A stretch of 64,000 nucleotides of DNA from Cryptomeria japonica (GCF_030272615.1 NC_081414.1:338440502-338504501), one strand, 5' to 3'; positions 36,482 through 48,445 are shown, numbered from the stretch's first letter. Notes: generated by a model from the letters alone, not told the origin. A program made the numbers and translations.

Positions 36482-37957
36482 GTATTAGTCAAAGCAAAAC
36501 TCAAGAAACTTCTAGATGTTGGTTTTATTAGACCAACTAATTATGCAGATTGGATATCCAATATTGTGCCTATCAGCAAACCAAATGGGGGCATCCATAT
36601 CTGTACTGACTTCAGAGATCTAAACAAAGCATGTCCTAAAGATGACTTCCCCCTACCAAACATCCACATAATAGTGGACCTAACAGTAGGACATGCCATG
36701 CTTTCACTCATGAATGGTTTTTCCGGGTACAATTAGATAAAGATTGCACTAGAGGATCAACATAAGACAACCTTCACATGTCCATGGGGAACATATTGTT
36801 GGAATGTAATGCCTTTTGGTCTAAAGAATACAGGAGCGACCTATCAACGAGCAATGACCACCATCTTCCATGACATGATGCATACTATAATGGAAGATTA
36901 TGTTGATGACTTAATAGCAAAATCACTCACAAGAGAAGGTCATCTGGAAATATTAGAGAAAATCTTTGATAGACTAGAACAATATCATGTTCGATTCAAC
37001 CAAAAAAAAAGTGTCTTTAGAGTAACCTCAGGGAAACTTCTAGGATACATTGTCTCAAGCAAAGGCATTGATGTTGACCCAGCAAAAGTCAAAGCAATCA
37101 TGGACATGCCACCTCCAAAGAACATCAGTCAGCGAAGGACATTACAAGGGCACCTTCAGTCCATCCGAAGATTCATTGCCCAACTGGCAGATAAGTGTCA
37201 CCCCTTTACACACCTACTACACAAAAACATCCACTTGCAATGGGATACCAGATGCCAACAAGCATTCCAGATGCTTAAAGACTATCTCATGAATACACCA
37301 TTGTTGATCCCACCAGATCTGAGCAAACCTCTATTACTCAATATTTTAGCAACAAGTACAACATTGGGTGTAGTCCTGGCACAACATAATGCAGAAGGGA
37401 AAGAGTGCATTGTTTACTACATCTCTCACACACTGGATGGCTATGAACTCAATTACACACCTATTGAGCGAGCTTGCCTAGCAGTAATATTGGTAGCCAC
37501 TAAGCTGAGACACTATCTGTTGACACATAAATTACAACTCATTGCAAAGATTGATCCACTCAATTATTTACTCAGAAAAGAAGCATTGACAGGCCGCTTG
37601 GCCAAATGGGTGATGTTCCTTAGTGAATTTGACATCGAGTATATGGACCATAAAGCTATCAAAGGACAAGTCATTGCAGATCAGTTGGTTGATACACCAC
37701 TCATATGCGATCATCCTCTCATTTCCATTTTTCAAGATAAAGAGATATTCATGATCATAATAGCACAACCATGGAAATTATACTTTGATGGTTGGTACAC
37801 TAGACATGGCTCGGGGGCAGGCATTTTGTTTATTACACCTCAAGGTGACAACAACCCGAAGTCTTACAAGATCACATTTACATGCACAAACAACATAGTA
37901 GAGTATGAGGCCTTGATCACAGGACTCAGGCTAGCCATACAATGGAAGTTACAATAA

Positions 37958-39523
37958 CTGCAAGTATATGAAGACTCTCAATTGGTCATTCGACAAGCAA
38001 CTAGCGAATATCAGACTAAAGATGACAAACTCATGCCATACAAATAAATGGTGGACAGTCTAAAGGCATCATTTACTACTATCACCTTTGAGCGGATACC
38101 AAGAGATCAGAATCGAGCTACTGATGCTATGGCTACTATTTCATCTCTTCTAGATCTTCCGTAGAATTCAACACGCTACGAGTTCTTGGTCGAACAACTT
38201 TGGATTCCCGCTTATGATATCCCTGAATCCGAGATGATATGTCGACTTATCGGTTCTGAATCCCCATTGTATGGTGAGTTTTACACCTACCTCCACAATC
38301 ACACACTTCCTCCTAACCAATCGAATAACCAACATAAAACCTTCATTTGCCAAACTGCTCGATATACCATTATTGCTGAAACCCTATACGGATGCAGTCT
38401 TGATGGTACTCTCCATTGACGTCTGGAACATGATGAGATAACAAAGACCTTGGAAGAGGTACATGAAGGAATTTGTGGAACTCATGCAAGCAGTCCCTCA
38501 CTAGCTAAGAAACTCCTGCACATTGGATACTATTGGCCATCTATGGAAAAAGACTCATACTACTTTGTCAGAAAATGAAAGAAATGCCAAGTTCATGGAG
38601 ATCTGATACATGCACCTGCACAAGAATTGCAACTAATCACAACACCATGGCCTTTTTGTCAATGGGGACTTGACCTTGTGGGTAAAATCCATCCATCTTC
38701 ATCCAACGGCCACAAACTCATTATTACCGCCACCGAATACTTCACAAAGTGGATCAAAGTTGTTCCACTTACCCAAGTCACTGGCAAGTAGATCACCTCA
38801 TTCATCCTTAATTACATCATCTGCCGGTATGGTGTACCCATGTCCATCATCATAGATAACGGGCTTCCATTCAAAAATTAGGATGTTCGTAAGCTCTGTG
38901 AGAAATTCCCCATCCAGCACTGCTTTTCCACTCCCTATTACCCACAAGGCAATGGTCAGGCCGAAGCATCGAACAAGATCATATTAAGAATCCTCAAGAA
39001 GACAGTCAATGATGTCAGTCATGATTAGCACGTTCAATTAAATCCAGCACTATGGGCGTATCGAACTAGCATTCGAACTCCTACAGGCGCAACTCCCTAC
39101 TCACAAGTCTATGGTGCTGAAGCTATCTTACCTATTAAGGTCGAGATACCATCACTACGGGTTTCCTTACATAATCTCATAGATGATGAAGCATACAGAG
39201 TATCCCGTCTTCAAGATTTAGAGCTACTTGAAGAGAAGCGACAAGCTACATACAATCACCTCAAAGCCTATCAGCAGCGCATGAGCAAAAGCTATAATCA
39301 TCAGGTTATACCTCATACATTCGAGGTAGGTAATCTTGTTCTTTGAGAAAATCCTCGTAACCAGCCCAACCAAGAACATCAGGAAAAGTTTGAATCAAAC
39401 TAGCTGGGTCCATATGTTATCACTGTTGTATTTGGGTCCGGGGCATATCAGTTGGCTACTTCAGAAGGAGAACCGCTAGCAGATCCAATCAACAACATGA
39501 ACCTCAAACGATTTTATACATAA
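37958..39523 (+). pseudogene. Ogre-1 RNase H tail and integrase
   Basis: Begins with the end of the archaeal-type RNase H (stop at 38045-38047, also present in Ogre-2). The linker RIPRDQNRATDAMATISSLL follows, with a stop at 38162-38164 matched by a TAA in Ogre-2. Integrase then has a zinc-binding region (EGICGTHASSPSLAKKL near 38465), the core with WGLDLVGKI, a DN pair at about 38860 and [14 protein letters not shown] (38940). The C-terminal domain lies near 39400. Other stops: 38417-38419, about 38577, 38791, 38880, 39028, 39345 and 39402. The pol frame ends near 39521 (FYT). Integrase would insert the cDNA; this one cannot be made. Confidence 0.85.
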
Positions 39524-39678
39524 TCTGCATAGAGCATTAGGCTCCCATACATAGCGGCAAAACACCAAAAACATTCAGATAAATGAGCTAAAGAAAATAC
39601 AAAAAAATCAAAATAGTAAAGAAAAATCATGCATCCAAACGGTGAACAACCACTTTGGTGGCACCTTGGGTAAGTGCG
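39524..39678 (+). other. Ogre-1 3' UTR, first part
   Basis: Matches Ogre-2 60302-60460 (for example aacggtgaacaaccactttggtggcacc). It ends at the element C insertion, with gtgcg at 39674-39678. Confidence 0.8.
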
Positions 39679-40488
39679 TGTTGGCATATGGACACTCCAA
39701 TGAGACATTGTGTGTGATTGAAGGTTTTGGCATTGATGGAAACCTTGCAATCCTATGGCATCGACAAGACATTCTACCAGCAAAGCATTATTTAAGCAAG
39801 ATAGTGCACCAACATTAGCAAGACCACTTTACACCGGCACTGGCACCGACATAGAAGAAAAGATGTATACCGACACAAAGGCTGACAGGATTCTTGATAT
39901 GTAATATTTTGATTATTATTGCAAGCCAACTTGGCAAATTGTAAAATGACTCTTGTAAATAAAGGAGATCATTATAGACATTTGTAGTGATAGGTAAGCG
40001 AGCATAAAGAAAATTATTAAGCAGACCTAATGTGCAAATTATAGGTCAAGGGTATATGTAAAGAACAGAGCAAGAACCGTTACTGAATCTAGCATTAGAG
40101 ATGCTATTATAAAATAGTACAGAATATTGGATTAGTATAATCCTCATTGTAAGTCAGTGTGACTTCTCACTGAGTAGTGTGCTCTAGGCAATTGGCCTTC
40201 CTGCATGTGCAGGCCCCTATTGTAAGTAATATTCTCTTATTGGCCAATAAGTGAATATTGTGGGTCACAAAACCCACCAAGGTTTTTCCCACACTGGGTT
40301 TCCTCATTAAACATCTTGTGTTATGGTGTTCTTTTCATGTGGATGTTTTTGATTCTGTTTATTACATTAATTCTTGCATACCGGTACACTGTTACTTTAT
40401 GTTCTGCATGTTTTGTCTTAAGAAAATTTGAATACCGATCAGATACTGATTCATCCCCCCCATCTCAGTATCTGTGGGAACCCTAACA
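39679..40488 (+). repeat. Element C 5' LTR
   Basis: TG...CA. R-U5 block at 40259-40325 (tgggtcacaaaacccacc, then gggtttcctcattaaa) resembles that of element A at 24083-24148. The TATA region reads taaataaagg (weakened); the 3' LTR keeps tatataaagg at 45678-45687. Confidence 0.9.
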
Positions 40489-40490
40489 AT

Positions 40491-40502
40491 TGGTATCAGA
40501 GC
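40491..40502 (+). promoter_or_regulatory. Primer binding site, element C (initiator tRNA-Met type)
   Basis: TGGTATCAGAGC, two bases (at) after the LTR end, exactly as in element A. Confidence 0.9.
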
Positions 40503-40559
40503 ATGGTCCTCTATTTTTAGTAGCCTAATAGCTTGAGGAAGATCTTGACACCGGTAAAG

Positions 40560-41480
40560 ATGGAAAATCTGATGAAGCAACTTGAAGGAGCTCTTACTGA
40601 CTATGATGTAGAGAAGTTGAAAATATCAAATTAGAAGATGATTTAAAAGCAACACAGGATATCATTCAGGCACTTCAAGAAAATCTTACTATTACAAGAA
40701 ATAAGAGAAGAGAACTTTGTGAAAAATTGCAAAATGAGAATGATGAAAAGGAATCACTTAATGATATGATAAGCAAGTTGAAACAAGAGATCATGACAAC
40801 AAAAAATGAAATGCAGGATATGACTATGAGATTTTGCAAAGAGATTGAGGATAGAAAGAAGAATGAAGAAGAATTGACTAGAAGACTAAGTGATGCAGCA
40901 AATGAGAACACAAGACTTAGCTATGAAAATGACATGTTGAAGACAAATCTGATGCATACTCAGAATGACTCGAATGAACTAATGAGACAAAAAAAAATCT
41001 TGGAAAGGGAATTGGAAACTGCAAATCAACATAAAGAAAAATTCAAGAAAAGCTTAGAAGAACTTGGTACCTTATTGAAGAATCAAAAACCCAAAGGTGA
41101 CACTTCTGGAATTGGATTTGAAGTTGGAGAAAGCTCCGGTACTGCAAATACTCAGGATCACAGCAAACCGGTAAGACCTCCTAATACTTATAAATTCAAT
41201 GGAAAATGCTTTAACTGTAATAAATATGGTCATAGGGCAAATGAATGTAGATCTAGAAATTATCAAAATATCAATCCTCCCTCCCGTCAATGCTCCAAAT
41301 GCAACAAAGTTGGTCACAACTCTGAAAGCTATGATGCTATGTTTGTGGAAGATTTGGACATTTATCAAATCAATGCAGAACACAAACCAGCATAGGTTAT
41401 GGGAAAGTTATTCTGAAAAATAATGTAACTTGTTATGCATGTATCAAGATTGGGCATATTGCTAAATTTTGTAGAATTAA
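40560..41480 (+). pseudogene. Element C Gag-like protein: coiled coil plus CCHC knuckles
   Basis: The frame around the ATG at 40560 is broken after about 20 codons. The main open part is 40727-41395 (222 codons). The first ~130 residues are a highly charged heptad-like coiled coil (KIKQEIMTT..., ENTRLSYENDMLKTNLM). Zinc knuckles follow: CFNCNKYGHRANEC, intact CX2CX4HX4C; CSKCNKVGHNSESY, last Cys lost; and beyond the TAG at 41393-41395, in another frame, CYACIKIGHIAKFC, intact (about 41430-41472). The capsid-like UBN2 domain present in element A is missing, so this is a gag remnant specialised for or reduced to nucleic-acid binding. Confidence 0.65.
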
Positions 41481-42003
41481 AGGTACACCGGTAGACAACA
41501 AAAGTACTAGCTTGAAAGGTAAAGAAAAGGTTGAAGAGGTTAAGCAAGAATTTTCAAAGCAATGGATTAGAAAAGTTGATCTAAATATTGGGAATAATCC
41601 TCCACCAGTAGAACCAACAAATGCTCCACCAGAAGGATAATGTGATGCTCCACCGGTAGGACAGAGCAGTGCTCCACCGACAAGAAGTTCTTCATCTAAT
41701 TGAAGAAAATTGTCTTGAGGGTTTGGCAATCTAATGACACGTGCTATTATTCCCTCAGTTAGAGAAAAGAAGTTGAAAACCACCTATTACCGGCAAATAA
41801 AGTTAAGTGAATACATTACTAGCATGCAATTAATGTGGTAGGTAGCGAAAAAGGCTTTATAAAATAAGGTTTTGGCTCCATTTCATTTCTCTGTGATTTC
41901 AAACTTTTAGAGAGCGCGAAGATTTCTGAGCTAAGGCATTTCGAGAAAGAAGCAAGCACACTCCAAGAAATCACTCATCCAAGATAGAAAAAGGTATTTT
42001 ATC
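41481..42003 (+). other. Element C spacer between gag-like region and extra ORF
   Basis: Contains repeated proline-rich coding traces (CCACCGGTA-type motifs near 41590-41690) but many stops. Just before the ATG at 42004 lies a run resembling a plant 5' leader (ctttataaaataaggt near 41853, then gagcgcgaagatttc). This could be an internal promoter and leader for the extra ORF; that is inference. Confidence 0.35.
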
Positions 42004-45000
42004 ATGGCATCCACCTCTGCAATTGAATACATAGTGAGCCCTACTGTTGTGGAAGTAATTAAAAGACCTAGGCTCGTATTTCAGTTGGTCACTGAAATAG
42101 CAAAGAAAGATGATACCTTAGGTGCATTCTCTCAAATCCCTAAAGGTGTTGTATATGCTGAAGACCCTAGAATGTATATTCACTACAATATTGAAGAGGT
42201 AGGAGAAAAGGAAATCAAAACCATGTACAAAACCGAGATATGTGATGATACCGACAATATCAAAGCTGAACACAAAATCATTGAAACCCTAGGATTCACA
42301 GAAATCCTTAGTATTCCTGAATTTCCTAAGGATGTGATTAGGATAGTGTTAAGTAGAGTTCATGGAGAATTTTTCTGGTTAGATACAATTCATAAGATCA
42401 CCAAGCAAGCGGTAAAGGCTATCACAGGGTTACTGGCTACAGGTAAAAGACTAGATAAAAACAAGAAAGTTTCAAATGATTTAGTCATTGACCTAACAGG
42501 TGCAACATCTGATAAAAGATCTTTAAGGGTTAATGATGTAAAGGATACAAATGTGAGATTCATAAGCATGATATTAGGTTACAAAGCCACTCATGCCAAT
42601 AGACTCAACTCAGTTTCAAGTTTATGCATTAAGAGTGCTTATGACATAATAACCAACAATGCAAAAATTGACATCTATGAATGGCTAAAGGATGAACTGA
42701 TAGACAACCTTGGAAAGATAAAGAAGGATAAGAAAGGAACCTTCAGATTTGGAAACCTGTTAGTGTGTCTAATGCTTCATATAACAAAACAAGTTCCTAG
42801 TATAGGATATAAAGAATTTGGATATGACATACCGGTAGGAAAGCAACTGACAGAACTGTTCAATACCATGGGCGAGAATAAGGAAAACAACATTCATGAC
42901 TTTTTCTAAGCACTAAAGACGAAAATGAAGAAAAGGACAAGGTTATCACAGAAGATTGTAGACAAATACAAAGATGATATATGCTTTGTTATCAAAAAGG
43001 ATGAAATATGGATGGAAGCAGTCATCCCTAGGATAATCTAGGTAACATAAATGGGCTATGAAACAGATGACCACATAGTTGAAACTTATGCCAAAGAACT
43101 TCTGGAAGCCCCCAATGAACCTAAAGAAGAAATATTTGGTAGTGCTGAAACCATAGAAAGCCAAATTCAATCATAGAAAAGAGTGAAAAAGGTTGAGGCA
43201 GTTGTGAGGAAAGGATCCAGACAAGCAAAAGCCATTAAGGAAGATGTATTAAAGAAAACCGGAATAATTGAAGATGAGTTGGTAGCCCCACAACCTGTAG
43301 CTCATCTATCACCGGTAGGTACTTCTTCAGAAGGAGATATGCTAGAAACCTTTAAAAGAGTTGTTAGGAAAAGAGATCCCTCACCGGCAACCACTCCTTC
43401 ACCTAGAAGGACAAGGTAGAAGCAACAAGCTGTGAGATCTCCAGTCAAAAAGGTCACACCTAAAAGGAAGCTGACTCCTAAGAAAAAGAAAAAGGCAAAA
43501 ACTGACTTGGCACCTCTAGACATTTTGTTAAATGAGATCACAGAGGAAGGAAAACTGAAGAACATAAGGAAAATTTATGACACTCTATCGGCTGATGAAA
43601 AAGGGCAAGTTGAGGAGAGTGTAATACTACAAATGGACATGTTTAAAATGGTTTTGATGGAAGTCATAAATGAAATTCCTGAAGACTTATACAAAAGACT
43701 TGAGGTCAGAAGGCAAGGAGTAATTGAACTGGACAAGAAAATAAAAATAGAAAAACTACTTGTTGTATATCCAGTAAACTCCCCAAAAGAAATTGATGAT
43801 CTGATAGCTCAGGCCAACCGGACAGGTTTTTCCACCGCACACTGGCATATTTCACTGATGGCAGGTAGAGTTACAGAGGTTTCAAAGGAAACAGAAAATG
43901 GTTGGGACATATTTTTGGTTGAAAAAGAGAAACAAGAAGAATATAGGAATCCCAAGCCTATTAAGGTATATCAGAAGGATAAGAACAAAGGGAAAGGGAA
44001 AATTGGTGGACCTCCAAGCATAAAGGTTAAAGATAACCTACCTCCACCTGTAAAAATTGCAATCCCTAAAAACCAACCGGCAGCTAAAAGCATGGATGCA
44101 GAGGATAGCAATACAAATCCTGAAGTCCTATTCACTGTAAATGTTGATACCCAAAAGATCAACATAACAGTTGATAAAGACCCAAGTGAAAAATTAGATA
44201 TGGCCAAAGAGCCTCCGGTCACAGGAAATACAGAGCAACCGACAGCGGATACAGGGAAAAAGATGGAATCTGAAGCACAAACAGAGAAACTGACAGAGCT
44301 AAAGGCTCCAGAACAGATGCCACTGGTAAGCAATGAAGTAGGAAAACCAGTGCTAAAGGAAATGTAGACACAAACTAACCTGCCAGAGGTCAATACAAGC
44401 ATGGTCACTTCCACCGGTACTCAGTTTGTTGGGTCACCATCAAAGTCAACAAATGTGACTGAGGTATTACTTGAATCCATCAAGAAAATAACCGACTATA
44501 ATTCACAAGCTTACAAAGCAATAGATGATTCAATACCAATTTTTAAAACAATCGCTCGTAATTGTAATATAGATAATAAAGATTCTTTAGGACAGTTGGA
44601 TACACTATGTAAATACATTTCTAGAAATATTGAGCAAATAAAGGTAGAATCTGTAAAGGACATTGTAGAAAAGGAGAAACAGAAATTCTTTGAGGAAGAA
44701 ATTAAGAAGTGTAATAGAGATTTTGACACACTTCTATCGGAATTGTGTAGTTTGTTAAAAGATTACAAAAACCTGTACAAAGACACATGCAAAACAAACT
44801 TCCTGACTATAGATATAGACAAGAAAATAAGCAAGACACAGGAAGAGATAAACAAGCTTGCAGGCAATTTTGTCATCTCACCAGATTCATTATCTATTTT
44901 TGAAGATAAGTTAGCAAATTTTGAGACAGAATTTCTTAAACAGGAGAAAGAGAAAGAGACAATAATAAATAAGGCAAAACACTTGAGATCTAAACTGAGT

Positions 45001-45210
45001 CCAAGATTGGATTATCTAGCATCTCTACGGAAGGAAATCTCAGAGGCATTAACACCGGGAAGTAAAACACCGGCAGAGCAATTGCAGCATCTCACCGGCA
45101 CTGTGAAGAGAACTGAAACAACAATAAAAGATAGCAAAAAGTTTATGGATAGTATAAACTTAATTTTGGGCAATCTTTTTCAGATAATAACTACCCAACT
45201 ACAAGGTTGA
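42004..45210 (+). pseudogene. Element C extra ORF, ~1,068 codons, unknown function
   Basis: One reading frame from ATG 42004 to TGA 45208-45210. It is interrupted only by stops at 42907-42909, two near 43037-43050, one near 43174, 43417-43419 and 44365-44367; no frameshift is needed across 3.2 kb. The N-terminal ~300 residues look globular, with no protease, integrase, RT or RNase H motif (segments FFWLDTIHKITKQAVKAITG, VNDVKDTNVRFISMILGYKA, SIGYKEFGYDIPVGKQL). The middle is Lys/Pro/Glu rich with basic clusters (KKVTPKRKLTPKKKKKAK). The C-terminal ~250 residues are predicted coiled coil ending LGNLFQIITTQLQG. The N-terminal part faintly recalls the plant-transposon-associated domains reported in other defective retroelements, but I cannot name it. 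Confidence 0.6.
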
Positions 45211-45260
45211 GGTTATGGACCGATATAACTACAAACTCTACTAACATCTTGACAACCTTT

Positions 45261-45287
45261 GTCATTGATGCCAAAGGGGGAGTAGTA
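45261..45287 (+). promoter_or_regulatory. Upstream polypurine tract, element C
   Basis: cattgatgccaaagggggag, about 140 bp before the terminal tract. Same arrangement as element A and the right-edge element. Confidence 0.6.
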
Positions 45288-45408
45288 GGATGAGAAAATT
45301 CAAAAGACAGGAATCATATGCTCAGGGGGAGCCCCTCATTTTTTGGTAAATTTTTGGTCTACAAATTTTTGGACATCTTTTTGGAATTTCTCATGAGTGT
45401 TGCCATCA

Positions 45409-45425
45409 ATGCCAAAGGGGGAGAT
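45409..45425 (+). promoter_or_regulatory. 3' polypurine tract, element C
   Basis: atgccaaagggggagat abuts the 3' LTR at 45426. Nearly the same sequence precedes the 3' LTR of element A. Confidence 0.85.
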
Positions 45426-46211
45426 TGTTGGCATATGGACACTCCAATGAGACATTGTGTGTGATTGAAGGTTTTGTCATTGATGGCAACCTTGCAATCC
45501 TATGGCATCAACAAGACATTCTATCGGCAAAGCATTATTCAAGCAAGACAGTGCACCGACACCGGCACCGACACAGAAGAAAAGATGTATACCAGCACAA
45601 AGGCCGACAGGATTCTTGATATGTAATATTTTGATTATTATTGCAAGCCGACTTGGCAAATTGTAAAATGACTCTTGTATATAAAGGAGATCATTATAGA
45701 CATTTGTAGTGATAGGTAAGCGAGCATAAAGAAAATTATTAGATAGACCTAATGTACGAATTATAGGTCAAGGGTATATGTATTTAGAACAGAGCAAGAA
45801 CTGGTATTGAATCTGGCATTGGAGATGCTATTATAAAACAGTACAGAATATTGGATTAGTATAATCCTCATTGTAAGTCAGTGTGACTTCTCAGTGAGCA
45901 GTGTGCTCTAGGCAATTGGCCTTTTTGCATGTGCAAGCCCCTATTGTAAGTAATATTCTTTTATTGGCCAGTAAGTGAATATTGTGGGTCACAAATCCCG
46001 TTGAGGTTTTTCCCACACCGGGTTTCCTCGTTAAACATCTTGTGTTATGGTGTTCTTTTCATGTGGATGTTTTTTATTCTATTTATTACATTAATTCTTG
46101 CATACTGATACACTATTACTTTATGTTCTGCATGTTTTGTCTTAAGAAAATTTGAATACTGGTCAGATACTGATTCACCCCCCCCTCTCAGTATCTATGG
46201 GAACCCTAACA
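45426..46211 (+). repeat. Element C 3' LTR
   Basis: Collinear with the 5' LTR minus 24 bp. TATA element tatataaagg at 45678-45687. Followed by gtgcg. Confidence 0.95.
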
Positions 46212-46216
46212 GTGCG

Positions 46217-48445
46217 GTGGTGAAAACCTGGCAAACATGCGCCACTCATATAGGATATGGCTCCATTGTCTTTCAGACTTGTTGCAATCACATTAATTTC
46301 ATTCACTCGTCCATCCATCCAAACCATGGCTTGTTATTGATCTGCAATCAAGGAGGGTACTTCATACGTCTGGCATCTTGCTTTTTCATAGTCATGTCTA
46401 CACTGGGGGCAAAACCCTTAATCTAGTTTGATGGAAGTGGATACTACATTGTTTTGTGATTCACTGAGTTCTACATTCAAATTTGTCTCAGAAAATACAA
46501 AAACATTCAAAACTATCTCATAAAAATCCAAAAACATGATACAACATCAAACAAACAAAACATTGCAACCTTGTACATACGTTTTTCAAACCAAATACCA
46601 AACAAAATGTTATGAAATACTCTAGCAATGACTACTTATCTGATCAGACAACCAATCAACATCAACGCACCCACTGTCTCAAACATGGATGCATCCATCC
46701 TTACCAAAACAAAGAGAAGATGACATTTTCTTTGACAAGAAAATTTTGTTTAAGCTATCAAGTACTTGGTTGATTTGTAGGTCATTCATTCATTTATATA
46801 TATCAGGTTCCTACAACATTGTTTGTGTATCTTCTGCGAATTATTCCGATGAAGTTTTGGGGCATGTACTAATGGTGTCTACGTGGGAAGTTCACTAAGC
46901 TACGTGATCATAGGCAAAATACAGTCATAGATCACTAGAGTTTGATGACTACAAAGTATACCTCAACCATATGAGCATGAACCATTATCGAGGATCCATA
47001 TTCTTTATTCATTATATATGTTGTTTGCTTACAAGTACGATGCTCCATCCTTGGTTCCTACTGCCTCATCCAAACTCGATATTAGTTTATCTCTGACTAT
47101 GGTATGAACTTGTCTCAAGATATGATCAGCAAAAGATCAAGGAGGACGTTCCAAGTCATGCATGAAAGGAGATAATCCTTGTCTGTTCCACAAGCAATAC
47201 TCAGGTCAACTTGATCCATTATATAAAGTTGCTTGTATTAACTTTCTATATCAAAATCCATGTAGGGAATACTCAGGTCATCTTGAATCATTATGTCAAG
47301 TTGCTTGTATTTTCTTACAACATTTTAAAAGCTAAATGATGAAAAATAAAGCACTATGGATCTCCATTTCATCTCATCTGTATATATTACATTTTGTTGC
47401 ATTCCACCCATCCATACATTCATAATAGCTGCATATCATACATACATAGTCATAACAATGCATACTCTATTTTCCTCATCTTCCATAGGAATGAGGCATA
47501 GGTCCTCCATTTCTTCTATCTAACATCGAACCCCCCCACCCTCCCCATCTCGATAATCAACATCACATACCCTACATTGTGTCCCATCAAAATCAATCAT
47601 GCCACATTCATCACCATCCATCTCTAATAGGAGGGGTTGCGTTTCCTATCCTAAGTCATCCTATAAGCCAAGCAAGTTACTTTGTCTACACAGATACATT
47701 GACTCACACACATCTAGGCTATCAACAGATACTCTGATAAAATATCTTCGGGTCTCAATAGGTAATCGATCATGGTAATCCTAGACTACATCAGGCATTT
47801 ATCATAATGACCTAGTCTCAACGGGGCTGCTATGATTCACCACAACCATCCATCCCACACCCATACTATCAATTGATCAAACAATCCAAACACAATCTAA
47901 TGGACAACTACATCAATTGTCTAAGTCTCAATGAGTATTTTGCTTCATATACCTTGACTTCATCCGACAATTACATCAATTGTCTAAGTCACATCAGGTC
48001 ACTTTGATTCACTTACTCAGACTTTATCCTGTCTAAGTGACCAACTGACATCAACTATCATGCTTTGACTCGATCGGGGCAATTAAACCGATTGCACCAG
48101 ATTGTCCAACCAATTTTTATCAATTGTATAGCATCAATCCAAACCACACACTACATCTACTCTATATCTCTTGCATGACCTAAAGGTACTCACTGGCTTG
48201 TTGATTCTCCATTTCACTTCGTTTTCTCCCATTCTTTCCCCGTTATTGCTAACTTTTTCTCTTCTACCACCCTACCAATTTTCACTCTTTTTCGAGAGAT
48301 CGCCCAATTTTTCAAAAAATTTCAACCCATCTCTCAATGGGGCATACCACTCACTAAATTAGTATTTTTTGGGGGCATTTCTTCACACCTATTTCTCTTT
48401 CTTTGAAATGACGCGATAAACTGCACCGTCCGAAAGAGGGGCAAA
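46217..48445 (+). other. Ogre-1 3' UTR, remainder, ending in polypurine tract
   Basis: Long untranslated region aligning with Ogre-2 60461-62772. It holds the reversed 46-bp repeat (47119-47164), a twice-repeated acaattacatcaattgtctaag-type motif (47925-47995), and at its end the polypurine tract aaagaggggcaaa (48433-48445) that abuts the LTR. No believable coding frame on either strand. Confidence 0.75.
47119..47164 (-). repeat. 46-bp Ogre inverted repeat, copy 2 (3' UTR of Ogre-1)
   Basis: Reverse complement of the segment at 49880-49925 with a few mismatches; starts gatatgatc, ends catgcatg. Confidence 0.85.

Larger units (their letters stand above)
33450..36486 (+). mobile_element. Element B: young gag-only Copia-type LTR retrotransposon
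   Basis: 5' LTR 33455-33773 and 3' LTR 36163-36481, each 319 bp, TGTTAGAG...CTACA, differing at one position (33768 c against 36476 t). A perfect 5-bp duplication gtatt flanks it (33450-33454, 36482-36486). A primer site follows the 5' LTR directly, and a polypurine tract precedes the 3' LTR. The 2.4-kb interior has one intact 363-codon gag-like frame and no protease, integrase, RT or RNase H. It is therefore non-autonomous and must be mobilised by another Copia element. Confidence 0.95.
33225..37957 (+). pseudogene. Ogre-1 reverse transcriptase and RNase H domains, split by element B
   Basis: The N-terminal RT part (33225-33454) includes FAWSYADIPRLDLDLVMHHL and KPIKQKLRKMHPHIA. It breaks off at the element B insertion and resumes at 36487 with LKKLLDVGFIRPTNYADWIS. 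The RT core follows: SKPNGGIHICTDFRDLNKAC, PFGLKNTGATYQRAM and the catalytic YVDD at about 36900. RNase H follows (about 37300-37650, TTLGVVLAQHN, IVYYISHTLDGYELNYTPIE). A second, archaeal-type RNase H comes next (about 37780-37957: LYFDGWYTRHGSGAGILFI, EYEALITGLRLAIQ). Stops: 36734-36736 and 37955-37957. Two RNase H domains in tandem are typical of the Tat/Ogre group. Confidence 0.9.
39674..46216 (+). mobile_element. Element C: non-autonomous Copia-type LTR element with a large extra ORF
   Basis: 5' LTR 39679-40488 (810 bp), 3' LTR 45426-46211 (786 bp), both TGTTGGCATATGG...CCCTAACA. A 5-bp duplication gtgcg flanks it (39674-39678 and 46212-46216). The 5' LTR has a 24-bp segment near 39815-39838 that the 3' LTR lacks, plus scattered substitutions. 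The primer site is the same as in A and B. The interior holds a gag-like coiled-coil/zinc-knuckle region and then one ~1,068-codon frame instead of protease, integrase and RT. Terminal signals match element A, suggesting A-like elements as the source of enzymes. Confidence 0.92.
18658..48445 (+). mobile_element. Ogre-1 (Tat-lineage Gypsy) internal region, with three nested insertions
   Basis: Internal part of a large Gypsy element: 5' leader 18658-20608, upstream ORF, gag, protease, RT, RNase H, archaeal-type RNase H, integrase, then a long 3' UTR and polypurine tract (about 48433-48445). Element A interrupts it between gag and protease (22808-30561), B inside RT (33455-36481) and C in the 3' UTR (39679-46211). 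Removing the three leaves ~13 kb that aligns to Ogre-2. Two RNase H domains with order RT-RH-aRH-IN place it in the Tat/Ogre group. It has no 5' LTR of its own; the LTR at 48446 serves as its 3' LTR. Confidence 0.85.
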
